Shown: piece by piece, positions 1 through 6,932 of the stretch | How positions within the stretch are numbered: the first letter of the stretch is position 1 | Layout: every line of letters starts with the position of its first letter | Assembly (NCBI GenBank): GCA_946481585.1 | Contig: CAMLOF010000092.1 | Location: forward strand, 1-9,886 | Reading direction: 5' to 3' | From: an uncultured Macromonas sp. | GTDB lineage: Bacteria > Pseudomonadota > Gammaproteobacteria > Burkholderiales > Burkholderiaceae | Length of the DNA stretch: 9,886 nucleotides | Program-made: the position numbers and the translations under genes | The notes under the pieces: generated by a model | The model's database searches: none | Told to the model about the DNA's origin: nothing | Seen by the model: the letters and a program-made list of their open reading frames with translations, nothing else

Positions 1-520
1 GCAGTTCGGTCTCGGGTTCGACGCTTGGCACGGGCGAGAACATCCACTCTGTCACAGACTGTGCCATTCGCGCCCGCCACACCAGCGGGTTGGCTGCGGG
101 GTCGGGTAGGCGGTCGAGGCGCATGAAATCGCCCCACGTCAACGCACCCACCAAGCGGTTCTGCGCATTGACCACAGGCGCCTGACTCAGCCCCGTCTCG
201 ACCAGGCGCTGCAACGCCTCCCACACTGTGAGGGTGTCAGAGAGCAGCACCGGCTCCCGCGTCATCACGTCGGACACCAGACGCAACTGCTGGCGGCCCG
301 CAGCCCCTTGCTGCGTGTCAGCGTAGGCATGCAATGCGCGCTCCGCTGGCGAATGCTTGGCCGGGTGCTCACGGCCCGGCACCGCTTCCACCACGTCGGG
401 GCGGTCCAGATCGGCGTTGACGGCGCGAATGCGGGCCAGCCGCAAAGACGGCGCCACCTTGCGCAACTCCTCGAACGGGCCCTGAAACATCTGGCCCGAC
501 GTGCCGTAAACCGCGAACAT
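1..520 (-). CDS. CBS-domain protein, N-terminal part (cut by window edge)
   Basis: The gene starts at an ATG (518-520) and 173 codons are visible before the left edge; the C-terminus lies outside. Residues about 81-135 form one CBS motif: VSDVMTREPV, an amphipathic helix, then APVVNAQNRLVGALTWGDFM. A second begins near residue 155 (SVTEWMFSPV). CBS pairs usually bind adenine nucleotides and regulate a partner or an attached domain; no catalytic domain is visible here. Before the CBS unit is an 80-residue region (MFAVYGTSGQMFQGPFEELR onward) that I do not recognise. The gene is last in the minus-strand cluster, 13 nt after hemW, and has the best Shine-Dalgarno of the cluster, which supports this start. 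The CBS call is firm. The function is unknown, and the protein could be a stand-alone CBS pair or carry a further domain off the edge. Confidence 0.87.
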   Translation of the reverse strand, partial: MFAVYGTSGQMFQGPFEELRKVAPSLRLARIRAVNADLDRPDVVEAVPGREHPAKHSPAERALHAYADTQQGAAGRQQLRLVSDVMTREPVLLSDTLTVWEALQRLVETGLSQAPVVNAQNRLVGALTWGDFMRLDRLPDPAANPLVWRARMAQSVTEWMFSPVPSVEPETEL

Positions 521-524
521 GACG

Positions 525-531
525 CACCTCC
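525..531 (-). promoter_or_regulatory. Strong Shine-Dalgarno of the CBS-domain gene
   Basis: On the minus strand GGAGGTG lies just before the ATG at 520, with six bases between GGAGG and the start codon. It fits entirely between the hemW stop (534-536) and the CBS start. It fixes the start of the CBS gene and suggests independent, efficient initiation, unlike the upstream genes, which depend on overlaps. Confidence 0.8.
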
Positions 532-533
532 GC

Positions 534-1763
534 TCAAGCTGCGGGGGACTGTCCCCCATCGTCCGGCAGGAACAATGCCTGCAGATCGCTCAGAAAGTCA
601 AACCCTTTTTCGGTCGGGCGCACGATTTGCAGGTCGCGCTCGATCCAGCCGCGCCGCTGTGCCTGCTCTAACGCTGACGAAATGACTGTGACAGGCAGGC
701 CCGTGCGTTCGCTGAAATCGACCAGTCTGAAACCATGGCGCAGCCGCAACGCGTTGAGCATGTATTCAAACGGCAGGTCGGCACTGGCCACCTCGGTCTC
801 GCTCGCCATGGGCTGACCTGCCAAAGCGTTGTCCATGTAAAGCTTGGGTTCCCGCCAGCGCACCTGCCGCACGATGCGGTGCGCAAAACTCAGCTTGCCG
901 TGCGCCCCTGCACCTATGCCCAGGTAATCGCCAAACTGCCAGTAGTTCAAGTTGTGCCAGCAGCGGTGGCCGTCGCGCGCGTAGGCCGACACCTCGTAAC
1001 GGTGCAGGCCCGCACCCGCCGTGCGTTCGGTGATGCGGTCCAGCATCTCGTAGGCGGTGTCGTCGTCAGGCACCTGGGGCGGGTGCTTGGCGAAGTAGGT
1101 GTTGGGCTCCAGCGTAAGGTGATAGACCGACAGATGCGGCGGTGCGTAACCCAACGCCACATCAAGATCGCGGTCCAAGTCGGCCAGCGTCTGCCCGGGC
1201 AGGGCGTACATCAGGTCGATGTTGAAGGTATCGAACGTATCCGCAGCCTCCTCCACGGCGGCGCGCGCCTGGGCTGCGTCATGCACCCTGCCGATCGCTT
1301 TCAGGAATCGGTCATCAAAGCTCTGCACACCAATGCTGAGGCGCGTCACACCCGCCTGCCGGTACCCCCGGAAGCGGTCCTTCTCGAAGGTGCCCGGGTT
1401 GGCTTCCAGCGTGATCTCGGCATCGGCCTCCAGCCGCAGCAGCGAACGCACATCAGACAACAAGCGGTCTATGGCGTCCGGCGAGAACAGGCTGGGAGTG
1501 CCCCCTCCAATGAACACGCTGTGCACCGTGCGGCCCCAGATCAGCGGCAGGCTGGCTTCGAGGTCGGCACGCAGCGCGTCCAGGTAGCGCTGTTCAGGCA
1601 TGTCACCCTGCCCCGCTGCGGCACCCCACTCGTGCGAGTTGAAGTCGCAGTAAGGGCACTTCTTCAGGCACCAGGGTAGGTGGATGTAGAGCGACAGGGG
1701 CGGCAGCGCGGGCAGTTGCAGGGCGCCGGGACGCTGCCAGCGCAAGACGGCGGTCTGGGTCAT
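534..1763 (-). CDS. hemW: HemW, radical SAM haem chaperone-like protein
   Basis: A 409-residue radical SAM protein. The 4Fe-4S motif CLKKCPYCDF has cysteines at residues 32, 36 and 39, preceded by LYIHLPW; the SAM-binding GGGTPSLF follows at 86-93. The C-terminus (ADLPFEYMLNALRLRHGF, then a winged-helix-like segment) is typical of HemW. In true oxygen-independent coproporphyrinogen oxidase HemN a fourth cysteine lies two residues after the CxxxCxxC motif; here that place is Phe41, which points to HemW, a haem-binding protein linked to haem delivery, and not to a porphyrin oxidase. The start at 1763 overlaps the rdgB stop in an ATGA, and no good Shine-Dalgarno precedes it, so coupling to rdgB is likely. 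A longer in-frame reading to 1889 would overlap rdgB and adds non-family residues. The rdgB-hemW pair is also adjacent in Escherichia coli. Confidence 0.93.
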   Translation of the reverse strand: MTQTAVLRWQRPGALQLPALPPLSLYIHLPWCLKKCPYCDFNSHEWGAAAGQGDMPEQRYLDALRADLEASLPLIWGRTVHSVFIGGGTPSLFSPDAIDRLLSDVRSLLRLEADAEITLEANPGTFEKDRFRGYRQAGVTRLSIGVQSFDDRFLKAIGRVHDAAQARAAVEEAADTFDTFNIDLMYALPGQTLADLDRDLDVALGYAPPHLSVYHLTLEPNTYFAKHPPQVPDDDTAYEMLDRITERTAGAGLHRYEVSAYARDGHRCWHNLNYWQFGDYLGIGAGAHGKLSFAHRIVRQVRWREPKLYMDNALAGQPMASETEVASADLPFEYMLNALRLRHGFRLVDFSERTGLPVTVISSALEQAQRRGWIERDLQIVRPTEKGFDFLSDLQALFLPDDGGQSPAA

Positions 1764-2377
1764 GCCTGTGAGAACCAACGTTCGCGCATCAGTTCCAGCA
1801 TGGCGCGGGCAGCGCGGCCCCGGTGGCTGTTGGCGTTCTTCACCTCCACCGGGAGTTGGGCGAAGGTCTGGCCGAACTCGGGGATCCACATCACCGGGTC
1901 GAACCCGAAGCCGTTGCTGCCCACGGGTTCCTCGGCAATGACGCCAGCTACGCGCCCCGTGGCCACCAAAGGCTCGGGGTCGTCAGCGGAACGCACGGCC
2001 ACCAGCGTGCTCACCATGGCGGCACGGCGGCTGGGCTGGCCGTGCAGCTGCTCCAGCAGCGCACGCACGTTGTTGGCATCGCTTTTTTCGTAACCGAAGC
2101 GGGTGGCGTAGTAGGCAGTATCCACCCCAGGCTGCCCGCCAAAGGCATCAACGCACAGCCCAGCGTCGTCCGCCAGCGCGGGCAGGCCGCTTTGCGCGCT
2201 GGCATGCCTGGCCTTGGCCAGGGCGTTTTCAATGAAGGTGCGGTGCGGCTCGGGCGCCTCGGGAATGCCCAGGTCGCCCTGACGCACCAACTCCACCCCC
2301 AGCGGGGCGAACATGGTTTGCAATTCCGCCAGCTTGCCAGCGTTGTTGGATGCGAGCACCAGCTTGTGACCAACCAT
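1760..2377 (-). CDS. rdgB: RdgB/HAM1-type XTP/dITP pyrophosphatase
   Basis: A 205-residue member of the Ham1/RdgB family, which hydrolyses dITP, ITP and XTP to monophosphates plus pyrophosphate and so keeps deaminated purines out of DNA and RNA. Visible motifs: substrate-binding SNNAGK (10-15), FIENA (48-52), the catalytic ADDAGL (69-74), GFGFDP (156-161) and SHRG (184-187). All are intact and the length is normal (about 197 in Escherichia coli). I chose the ATG at 2377 because it gives the usual short N-terminus and has TGAGG at fitting distance. A GTG at 2389 that overlaps the rph stop (GTGA) would add four residues and is possible. The stop overlaps the hemW start by 4 nt. It lies 8 nt after rph, consistent with one transcript. 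Confidence 0.95.
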   Translation of the reverse strand: MVGHKLVLASNNAGKLAELQTMFAPLGVELVRQGDLGIPEAPEPHRTFIENALAKARHASAQSGLPALADDAGLCVDAFGGQPGVDTAYYATRFGYEKSDANNVRALLEQLHGQPSRRAAMVSTLVAVRSADDPEPLVATGRVAGVIAEEPVGSNGFGFDPVMWIPEFGQTFAQLPVEVKNANSHRGRAARAMLELMRERWFSQA

Positions 2378-2385
2378 GCGGCGCC

Positions 2386-3141
2386 TCACTCCACATCCGC
2401 GCCAGCCAGCGCGGCGCGCTGCAGGGCGATCAGTTCGTTGATGCCCTTCTCGGCCAGCAGCAGAAGCTGGTTCATTTCGTCACGGGTGAAGGCCGCACCT
2501 TCAGCCGTGCCCTGCACCTCCACGTAGTGCCCGGCACCGGTCATCACGACGTTCATGTCGGTGTCGCAGGCCGAGTCTTCCACGTAGTTCAAATCCAGCA
2601 CCGGCACGCCACCCACGATGCCCACCGAGATGGCGGCCACCGGGTGCAGTACCGGGCTGCGTTCGATCTTGCCTTCGGCCAGCAACTGGTGCACGGCGTC
2701 TTGCGCAGCCACGAAGGCACCGGTGATGGCAGCCGTGCGCGTGCCACCGTCGGCCTGCAGCACGTCGCAATCCAGCGTGATGGTGCGCTCGCCCAGCACG
2801 ACCAGGTCGAACACGGCGCGCAGCGAGCGACCGATGAGGCGCTGAATCTCCTGCGTGCGGCCAGTTTGCTTGCCTTTGGCGGCTTCACGGCTGCTGCGGG
2901 TATGGGTGGCACGCGGCAGCATGCCGTACTCGGCGGTGACCCAGCCCTCGCCGCTTCCCTTCTTGTGCGGGGGCACCTTTTCCTCGACGGACGCGGTGCA
3001 CAGCACCTTGGTGTGGCCGAACTCCACAAGCACCGAACCTTCGGCGTGCATGGTGTAGTTGCGGGTGATGCGCACAGGGCGCAGTGCGTCGGGTGCACGC
3101 CCGTCTGGGCGGGGCTGGCGGTAGGCGATTTCTTCAGTCAT
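2386..3141 (-). CDS. rph: Ribonuclease PH
   Basis: A 251-residue, full-length RNase PH, a phosphorolytic 3'-5' exoribonuclease that trims tRNA precursors and contributes to structured-RNA decay. Family blocks are present in order: RPDGR (11-15), [17 protein letters not shown] (66-82) with the following [20 protein letters not shown], phosphate-binding GGTRTA (132-137), and LDLNYVED (182-189), which carries the active-site acidic residues. The C-terminal extension that is frameshifted in the K-12 laboratory strain is intact here. The ATG at 3141 starts 13 nt after the phosphatase stop, with no clear Shine-Dalgarno, so translation may depend on the preceding gene. In many proteobacteria rph is divergent from yicC; here a kinase/phosphatase pair lies between them. 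Confidence 0.96.
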   Translation of the reverse strand: MTEEIAYRQPRPDGRAPDALRPVRITRNYTMHAEGSVLVEFGHTKVLCTASVEEKVPPHKKGSGEGWVTAEYGMLPRATHTRSSREAAKGKQTGRTQEIQRLIGRSLRAVFDLVVLGERTITLDCDVLQADGGTRTAAITGAFVAAQDAVHQLLAEGKIERSPVLHPVAAISVGIVGGVPVLDLNYVEDSACDTDMNVVMTGAGHYVEVQGTAEGAAFTRDEMNQLLLLAEKGINELIALQRAALAGADVE

Positions 3142-3154
3142 TCAGCAGTTTCAG

Positions 3155-4060
3155 TCAGCGGGGTTTGCGCGCCGCCGTACGGCGGATCGCGTCGTTGATC
3201 TCGGCAATCGAGCGCTCGATCGCTTCGTCGTCAAAATCGTCCGCAAGGTCGCCTGGCGCGACGTTGTGGAACGAGGATGCGTAGGGCTCTGCACCCAGCG
3301 CCTCGGTGCGTATCACCTGGGTGGGCTCAAAGTCGTCGGATGTTTCCCACTCCAGGGCAAGAATGGAGACGTTGTCACCACGCTTGCCGCCTTTTTGCAG
3401 CGCCTGCTCCGCCAGGGAGGTGACCGCATCACGCAGGGCCAGCCCGTGCAGGCCGGCGGCCACGTCCTCGTCATTCATCACGGCCCACAGGCCGTCCGAA
3501 CACAGCAGCAAGCGATCACCCTCGCGCAGCGGCTCGGGGCCAAAGGCGTCAAAAATCGGCCGCGTTGGCGAACCCAGACAAGTGAACAACACGCTGCGGT
3601 TCACGTTGGGCGGCGTGTGCTTGAACAGTTCGGCGTTTTCCTGGTACGAATGATCGCGCGTGCGCTTGAGCATGTGGCCGCCGCGCGTCCAGTAAAGTCG
3701 CGAATCGCCGGAGTGGACCGCATGCAACTGCCGATCTTGCAAGACAGCCGCCACCAACGTGGTGCGCGGGTTGTCGGCCAGCGCGTGTTGCAGCGCGTAA
3801 TCAACGATCGCCTCGTTGGCGGCGTAGAGTGTGTGTTCCAAAAACGCTGCAACGTCGTCCAGCCTGGGCAGTGCCTGCGCCACAAAGCGCTGCGTAAAAA
3901 CCTGCACGGCAATCTCTGCCGCCTTTTCACCCTGCGGGTGCCCACCCATGCCATCGGCCAGGACCAGCAGAACCGCGCCCCGCGTGTAGGTGTAGCCCAG
4001 GCGGTCCTCGTTGAGTTCGCGGCCACCCTTGCGGCTGATCTGGTAGACGGAGAACTTCAT
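3155..4060 (-). CDS. PP2C-family Ser/Thr protein phosphatase
   Basis: A 301-residue soluble PPM/PP2C phosphatase, which would use two or more Mn/Mg ions to remove phosphate from Ser/Thr residues. Metal-binding and core motifs are complete: NED (17-19), LADGMGG (34-40), HSGDSRLY (116-123), LLCSDGLW (185-192) and GDN (228-230). No signal peptide or membrane segment is seen, so it should act in the cytosol. After the core (about residue 238) comes a charged, probably flexible tail of some 60 residues that contains EPTQVI (245-250) and an acidic stretch ADDFDDEAIE. The start overlaps the kinase stop in an ATGA, and no Shine-Dalgarno is visible, so the two are probably translated together. The obvious role is to reverse phosphorylation by the adjacent kinase; this is inferred from context. 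Confidence 0.92.
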   Translation of the reverse strand: MKFSVYQISRKGGRELNEDRLGYTYTRGAVLLVLADGMGGHPQGEKAAEIAVQVFTQRFVAQALPRLDDVAAFLEHTLYAANEAIVDYALQHALADNPRTTLVAAVLQDRQLHAVHSGDSRLYWTRGGHMLKRTRDHSYQENAELFKHTPPNVNRSVLFTCLGSPTRPIFDAFGPEPLREGDRLLLCSDGLWAVMNDEDVAAGLHGLALRDAVTSLAEQALQKGGKRGDNVSILALEWETSDDFEPTQVIRTEALGAEPYASSFHNVAPGDLADDFDDEAIERSIAEINDAIRRTAARKPR

Positions 4061-5064
4061 GTGTCGTGGAAGCTGGAACGCGCACGTGGCGCGGACGCGT
4101 CGTCAGCCTTGCCGATGATGCTGCCCAGGCGCAGGCGCAGCTTCTCGGCCAGGCCGGGCTCGGTGTAGTGGCGCTCTTCCTCGCGGTTGAGTTCCTTCTG
4201 CAAGGCAAAGACCGACTGCGGACGGGCCAGCGGATCGGTGGCCATGCACCACTGAACCACCTCGATGAGGCTGTCGGAATACAACCCGCGCAAACGCGTC
4301 ATGGCTGTGGCCAACCTGTCCTTTTCGATGCGCTGCGGCGCGTCATGCGGCGGGTAGCCCTGCATGCACGCGTAAATGCAGGCGCCCACGGCGTAGATGT
4401 CGGTCCAAGGCCCCATGCCTGAATTGCGCTTGTACATCTCTGGTGCTGCAAAACCCGGCGTGTACATGGGCCGAACAAAATTGCCTTCCGTGTTGAGCAC
4501 TTCGCGCGCGGCACCAAAGTCGATCAGCACCGCCTTGTCGTCATCGGTGATGAAGATGTTGGCGGGCTTGATGTCCAGGTGCAGCATCTTGTGCTGGTGC
4601 ACGATGCGCAGTCCGCGCAGCACTTCGTCGAAGAGGGAGCGAATGGTGGACTCGCGGAATACTTTTTTGCGCTTGAGTTCACGCGCAACGATGATGTAGT
4701 CCTGAAGAGACGCGCCCTCCAGGTAGTTCATCACCATGTAGACGGTTTCGTTTTCGCGGAAGAAGTTGAGCACGCTCACCACTGACGGGTGTGAGATTTG
4801 CGCCAGCGCGCGCCCTTCTTCAAAGAAGCTCTTGAGCCCCAGCCGGTAAAGCGACAGCTTCTCGGGCGGCACGACCGGAAGGAGTTCGCCCTCCTCTCGC
4901 GTAGCCAGCGCAGACGGCAAATACTCCTTGAGCGCGACCTTCTGGCCATCGCTGTCGAGCGCAAGGTACACCAAGCCGAAACCGCCAGCGGCGAGCTTGC
5001 GGATGATGCGGTAGCCGCCGATCAATGTGTCGGGCGGCAGCGGGGCTGGCTTGGTCTTTGACAT
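4057..5064 (-). CDS. Cytosolic Ser/Thr protein kinase (Hanks type), atypical HLD loop
   Basis: A 335-residue protein that is almost only kinase domain (about 15-300). Visible: nucleotide loop LAAGGFGLVY (24-33), catalytic lysine in VALKEYLP (Lys46), catalytic loop HLDIKPAN (162-169), DFG (182-184), APE (207-209) and WTDIYAVG in the C-lobe. The proton-acceptor Asp164, Asn169 and DFG aspartate are kept, so activity is expected. Two departures from the consensus: the first loop glycine is Ala25/26, and Arg of HRD is Leu163, a non-RD arrangement. There is no membrane segment or external sensor domain. It is first in the minus-strand cluster and is coupled to the phosphatase by an ATGA overlap. 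I chose the ATG at 5064 because it gives a short leader before the domain; an ATG at 5091 or GTG at 5103 would add 9 or 13 residues, and none has a good Shine-Dalgarno. Confidence 0.9.
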   Translation of the reverse strand: MSKTKPAPLPPDTLIGGYRIIRKLAAGGFGLVYLALDSDGQKVALKEYLPSALATREEGELLPVVPPEKLSLYRLGLKSFFEEGRALAQISHPSVVSVLNFFRENETVYMVMNYLEGASLQDYIIVARELKRKKVFRESTIRSLFDEVLRGLRIVHQHKMLHLDIKPANIFITDDDKAVLIDFGAAREVLNTEGNFVRPMYTPGFAAPEMYKRNSGMGPWTDIYAVGACIYACMQGYPPHDAPQRIEKDRLATAMTRLRGLYSDSLIEVVQWCMATDPLARPQSVFALQKELNREEERHYTEPGLAEKLRLRLGSIIGKADDASAPRARSSFHDT

Positions 5065-5119
5065 AATCGAAGAATTTGCAACCCCAGACATTGTTGCAAA
5101 CACACTGCGAGACGTTTGA
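5065..5119. promoter_or_regulatory. Divergent intergenic region, kinase cluster / yicC
   Basis: These 55 bp between the divergent kinase and yicC starts must carry, or lie next to, the promoters of both clusters. The region is clearly more AT-rich than its surroundings. No sigma70 -35/-10 pair with normal spacing is convincing on either strand. It contains the inverted repeat listed separately. If the kinase really starts at 5091 or 5103, the space shrinks to 28 or 16 bp. Confidence 0.6.
5075..5100. repeat. Perfect 8+8 bp inverted repeat, possible operator
   Basis: TTTGCAAC (5075-5082) and GTTGCAAA (5093-5100) are exact reverse complements separated by 10 bp, giving arm centres 18 bp apart. 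Each arm also contains the small palindrome TTGCAA. The position between two divergent operons and the near two-turn spacing are what a dimeric regulator site would show. No regulator can be named from the sequence. A chance palindrome or a weak hairpin in the kinase leader are alternatives. Confidence 0.55.
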
Positions 5120-6028
5120 ATGCCAGTTTACAGCATGACCGGCTATGCCACGGCGCAGAGCCAGCCCCCCCAGGGCGAGCCCGCCACGGCACCCGCCGCG
5201 CCCGCCCTGGGCATGGAAATCCGGTCGGTCAACAGCCGCTTCCTGGACCTGACCTTCCGTCTGTCCGACGAACTGCGCCCGGTTGAACCCGCCCTGCGCG
5301 AACTCATTGGCGCGCGCATCAAGCGCGGCAAGGTCGAGGTACGCGCCTGGATCGAAGGCCGCGCCGACAACGCGCTGCGCGCCCCTGGGGTGAACGACCT
5401 GCAAAAAATTGCCGCTGTGCAGGACCAGATCCGAGATTGGCTGCCGCAAGCGCGCGAACTCTCGGTGGCCGAAGTGATGCAAGCCCTGGCGCGGGCCACG
5501 CCCGTGAGCGGCGGCCTGGCCGACGAACTGCTCACCCTGGCACGGCACACGGTGGAAGAATTTGCCGCGTCACGCGAGCGCGAGGGCGCCAAGCTGGCCG
5601 CCATGCTGCTGGACCGTGTGGCCCAGCTGCGTACGCTGGCCAGCCAGGCACAGCCCATGGTGCCCAAGCTGGTGGAACTGCAACGCCAACGCTTCCTGGA
5701 ACGGTGGAACGAGGCCCTGGGCGCAGCCCAGACCGATGCCGCAGCCAGCGCCGCCCAGGAACGCGCACTGGCCGAAGCCACCGCTTTCGCCATCCGCATC
5801 GACGTGGCCGAAGAACTCACCCGCCTGCAATCCCACCTGGACGAGATCGAACGTCTTGTCCACAAGGGCGGCGAGGCGGGCAAGCGCCTGGACTTCTTCA
5901 TCCAGGAACTCCACCGCGAAGCCAACACCCTGGGCAGCAAGTCCTCCAGCCTGGAACTCACCCGGGTGTCGGTGGACATGAAAGTCTTGATCGAACAGAT
6001 GCGCGAACAAGTGCAAAACCTTGAGTAA
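5120..6028 (+). CDS. yicC: YicC-family endoribonuclease / RNA-turnover protein
   Basis: A 302-residue YicC protein. The N-terminal domain begins with SMTGYA (5-10) and includes [12 protein letters not shown] (33-44); the C-terminal DUF1732 domain ends with [20 protein letters not shown] (255-274), then a helix [20 protein letters not shown]. YicC proteins are reported to cleave RNA and, in Escherichia coli, to promote degradation of the small RNA RyhB with PNPase. Between the domains is a predicted helical, Ala/Glu/Arg-rich region. A Pro/Ala-rich insert (about residues 15-30) makes it a little longer than the 287-residue Escherichia coli protein. The ATG at 5120 gives the canonical N-terminus; only a weak purine stretch (GCGAGA) precedes it. 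It leads the yicC-gmk-rpoZ cluster and ends 4 nt before the preferred gmk start. Confidence 0.93.
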   Translation: MPVYSMTGYATAQSQPPQGEPATAPAAPALGMEIRSVNSRFLDLTFRLSDELRPVEPALRELIGARIKRGKVEVRAWIEGRADNALRAPGVNDLQKIAAVQDQIRDWLPQARELSVAEVMQALARATPVSGGLADELLTLARHTVEEFAASREREGAKLAAMLLDRVAQLRTLASQAQPMVPKLVELQRQRFLERWNEALGAAQTDAAASAAQERALAEATAFAIRIDVAEELTRLQSHLDEIERLVHKGGEAGKRLDFFIQELHREANTLGSKSSSLELTRVSVDMKVLIEQMREQVQNLE

Positions 6029-6032
6029 AACC

Positions 6033-6653
6033 ATGGACTACCCCGGAAACCTCTACGTCGTTGCCGCACCCAGCGGCACGGGCAAGTCCAGCCTGGTCAA
6101 GGCCTTGCTCGAAGTCGATTCGCGCATGGAACTGTCGGTGTCGCACACCACCCGCGCGCCCCGCGGCCAGGAAATGCACGGCCGCGAGTACTACTTCGTG
6201 AGCAACGAAGAATTCGACCGCATGGTGGCAAACGACGCGTTCGTCGAATGGGCTAACGTGCACAGCAACCGCTATGGCACGTCGCGCAAGGCGATCGAGG
6301 AGAAGATTGCCGCTGGTGCCGACATCGTGCTGGAAATCGACTACCAGGGCGCCATTCAGATCAAGCGGCAGTTTGTCAACGCGGTGCTCATCTTCATCCT
6401 GCCGCCCAGCTGGCCGGAACTGCGCTCCCGCCTGATGCGCCGCGCCGAGGACTCCGAAGAAACCATCGAGCTGCGCCTGCGCAATGCCGCCGAAGAGGTG
6501 GCCCACGTCGGGGAATTCGATTTCGTTATAATCAACGAGATGTTCGAGCGTGCGCTTTTCGACCTGAAAGCCATTGCACATGCTCAACGCCTGAAGGTGG
6601 CCGCCCAGCGCCGCGCCCGCGCCGACACCTTCCGCGCGCTTAACATCCTTTGA
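6033..6653 (+). CDS. gmk: Guanylate kinase
   Basis: A 206-residue guanylate kinase, which makes GDP from GMP and ATP and thereby feeds GTP, dGTP and ppGpp pools. The P-loop is APSGTGKSS (residues 12-20); GMP-binding parts are SHTTRAPR (37-44), REYYFVS and [12 protein letters not shown] matches the family LDIDxQGA block. The length equals the Escherichia coli enzyme (207). I chose the ATG at 6033, which gives the usual short N-terminus [10 protein letters not shown] and leaves 4 nt after the yicC TAA. An in-frame TTG at 6021, inside the end of yicC, would add four residues. GAG of the yicC end may serve as a weak Shine-Dalgarno. It is followed by rpoZ after 22 nt. Confidence 0.96.
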   Translation: MDYPGNLYVVAAPSGTGKSSLVKALLEVDSRMELSVSHTTRAPRGQEMHGREYYFVSNEEFDRMVANDAFVEWANVHSNRYGTSRKAIEEKIAAGADIVLEIDYQGAIQIKRQFVNAVLIFILPPSWPELRSRLMRRAEDSEETIELRLRNAAEEVAHVGEFDFVIINEMFERALFDLKAIAHAQRLKVAAQRRARADTFRALNIL

Positions 6654-6675
6654 TTCCCGAACCGAAAGCACCGCC

Positions 6676-6879
6676 ATGGCACGCATTACCGTTGAAGACT
6701 GTCTGGAAAAGATCCCCAACCGCTTTCAGCTCGTGCTGGCCGCCACTTACCGCGCCCGCATGCTGAGCCAGGGTCACAGCCCCAAGATCGAGACCAAGAA
6801 CAAGCCCGGCGTGACCGCTCTGCGCGAGATCGCCGAAGGCAAGGTCGGGCTGGAGATGCTCAAGAAGGTCCCCATCTGA
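6676..6879 (+). CDS. rpoZ: RNA polymerase omega subunit
   Basis: A 67-residue omega subunit, the usual size in betaproteobacteria. It matches the family through MARITVEDC, the [16 protein letters not shown] helix (14-29) and the [16 protein letters not shown] segment. Omega assists beta' folding and, in Escherichia coli, forms ppGpp-binding site 1 at the beta'-omega interface. The ATG is preceded by a weak GAAAG Shine-Dalgarno inside AAAGCACCGC (6665-6674), a 10-mer that recurs in the terminator downstream. It is the last gene before that terminator, so the first plus-strand transcript is probably yicC-gmk-rpoZ. Confidence 0.96.
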   Translation: MARITVEDCLEKIPNRFQLVLAATYRARMLSQGHSPKIETKNKPGVTALREIAEGKVGLEMLKKVPI

Positions 6880-6900
6880 ACCCTGCCCGGGTTCCCTCCC

Positions 6901-6931
6901 AAAAGCACCGCAAGCGGTGCTTTTGTTTTTT
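6901..6931 (+). terminator. Strong Rho-independent terminator after rpoZ
   Basis: Left arm AAAAGCACCG (6901-6910), tetraloop CAAG (6911-6914) and right arm CGGTGCTTTT (6915-6924) form a perfect 10 bp stem, followed by G and then TTTTTTT (6926-6932). The structure begins 21 nt after the rpoZ stop. It should end the yicC-gmk-rpoZ transcript and separate spoT from it. The opposite strand has only a short T run after the stem, so efficient termination there is unlikely and no gene needs it. Confidence 0.93.
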
Positions 6932-6932
6932 T

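Noticed and set aside
308..685. Plus-strand open frame of 125 codons
   Set aside because: It is antisense to the CBS gene and the end of hemW; its composition is that of a shadow frame.
735..1679. Plus-strand open frame of 314 codons
   Set aside because: It is antisense to hemW over its whole length. The product is a His/Val/Arg-rich shadow without any family motif, whereas hemW has all its catalytic motifs.
534..1763. hemW product as coproporphyrinogen III oxidase HemN
   Set aside because: The fourth cysteine of the HemN motif is replaced by Phe41, and the rdgB linkage fits HemW.
5058..5063. Perfect TTGACA as a -35 element for yicC
   Set aside because: The sequence 16-18 bp downstream is C-rich (AACCCCAG) and does not resemble a -10 element. 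The hexamer spans the kinase start codon.
4820..5548. Minus-strand open frame of 242 codons across the kinase/yicC boundary
   Set aside because: It overlaps both yicC and the kinase N-terminus in a different frame and would cover the divergent promoter region. No motif supports it.
6527..6532. Perfect TATAAT inside gmk as an internal rpoZ promoter
   Set aside because: No -35 hexamer occurs 16-18 bp upstream and there is no extended -10 TG. The bases encode the conserved FVII segment of guanylate kinase.
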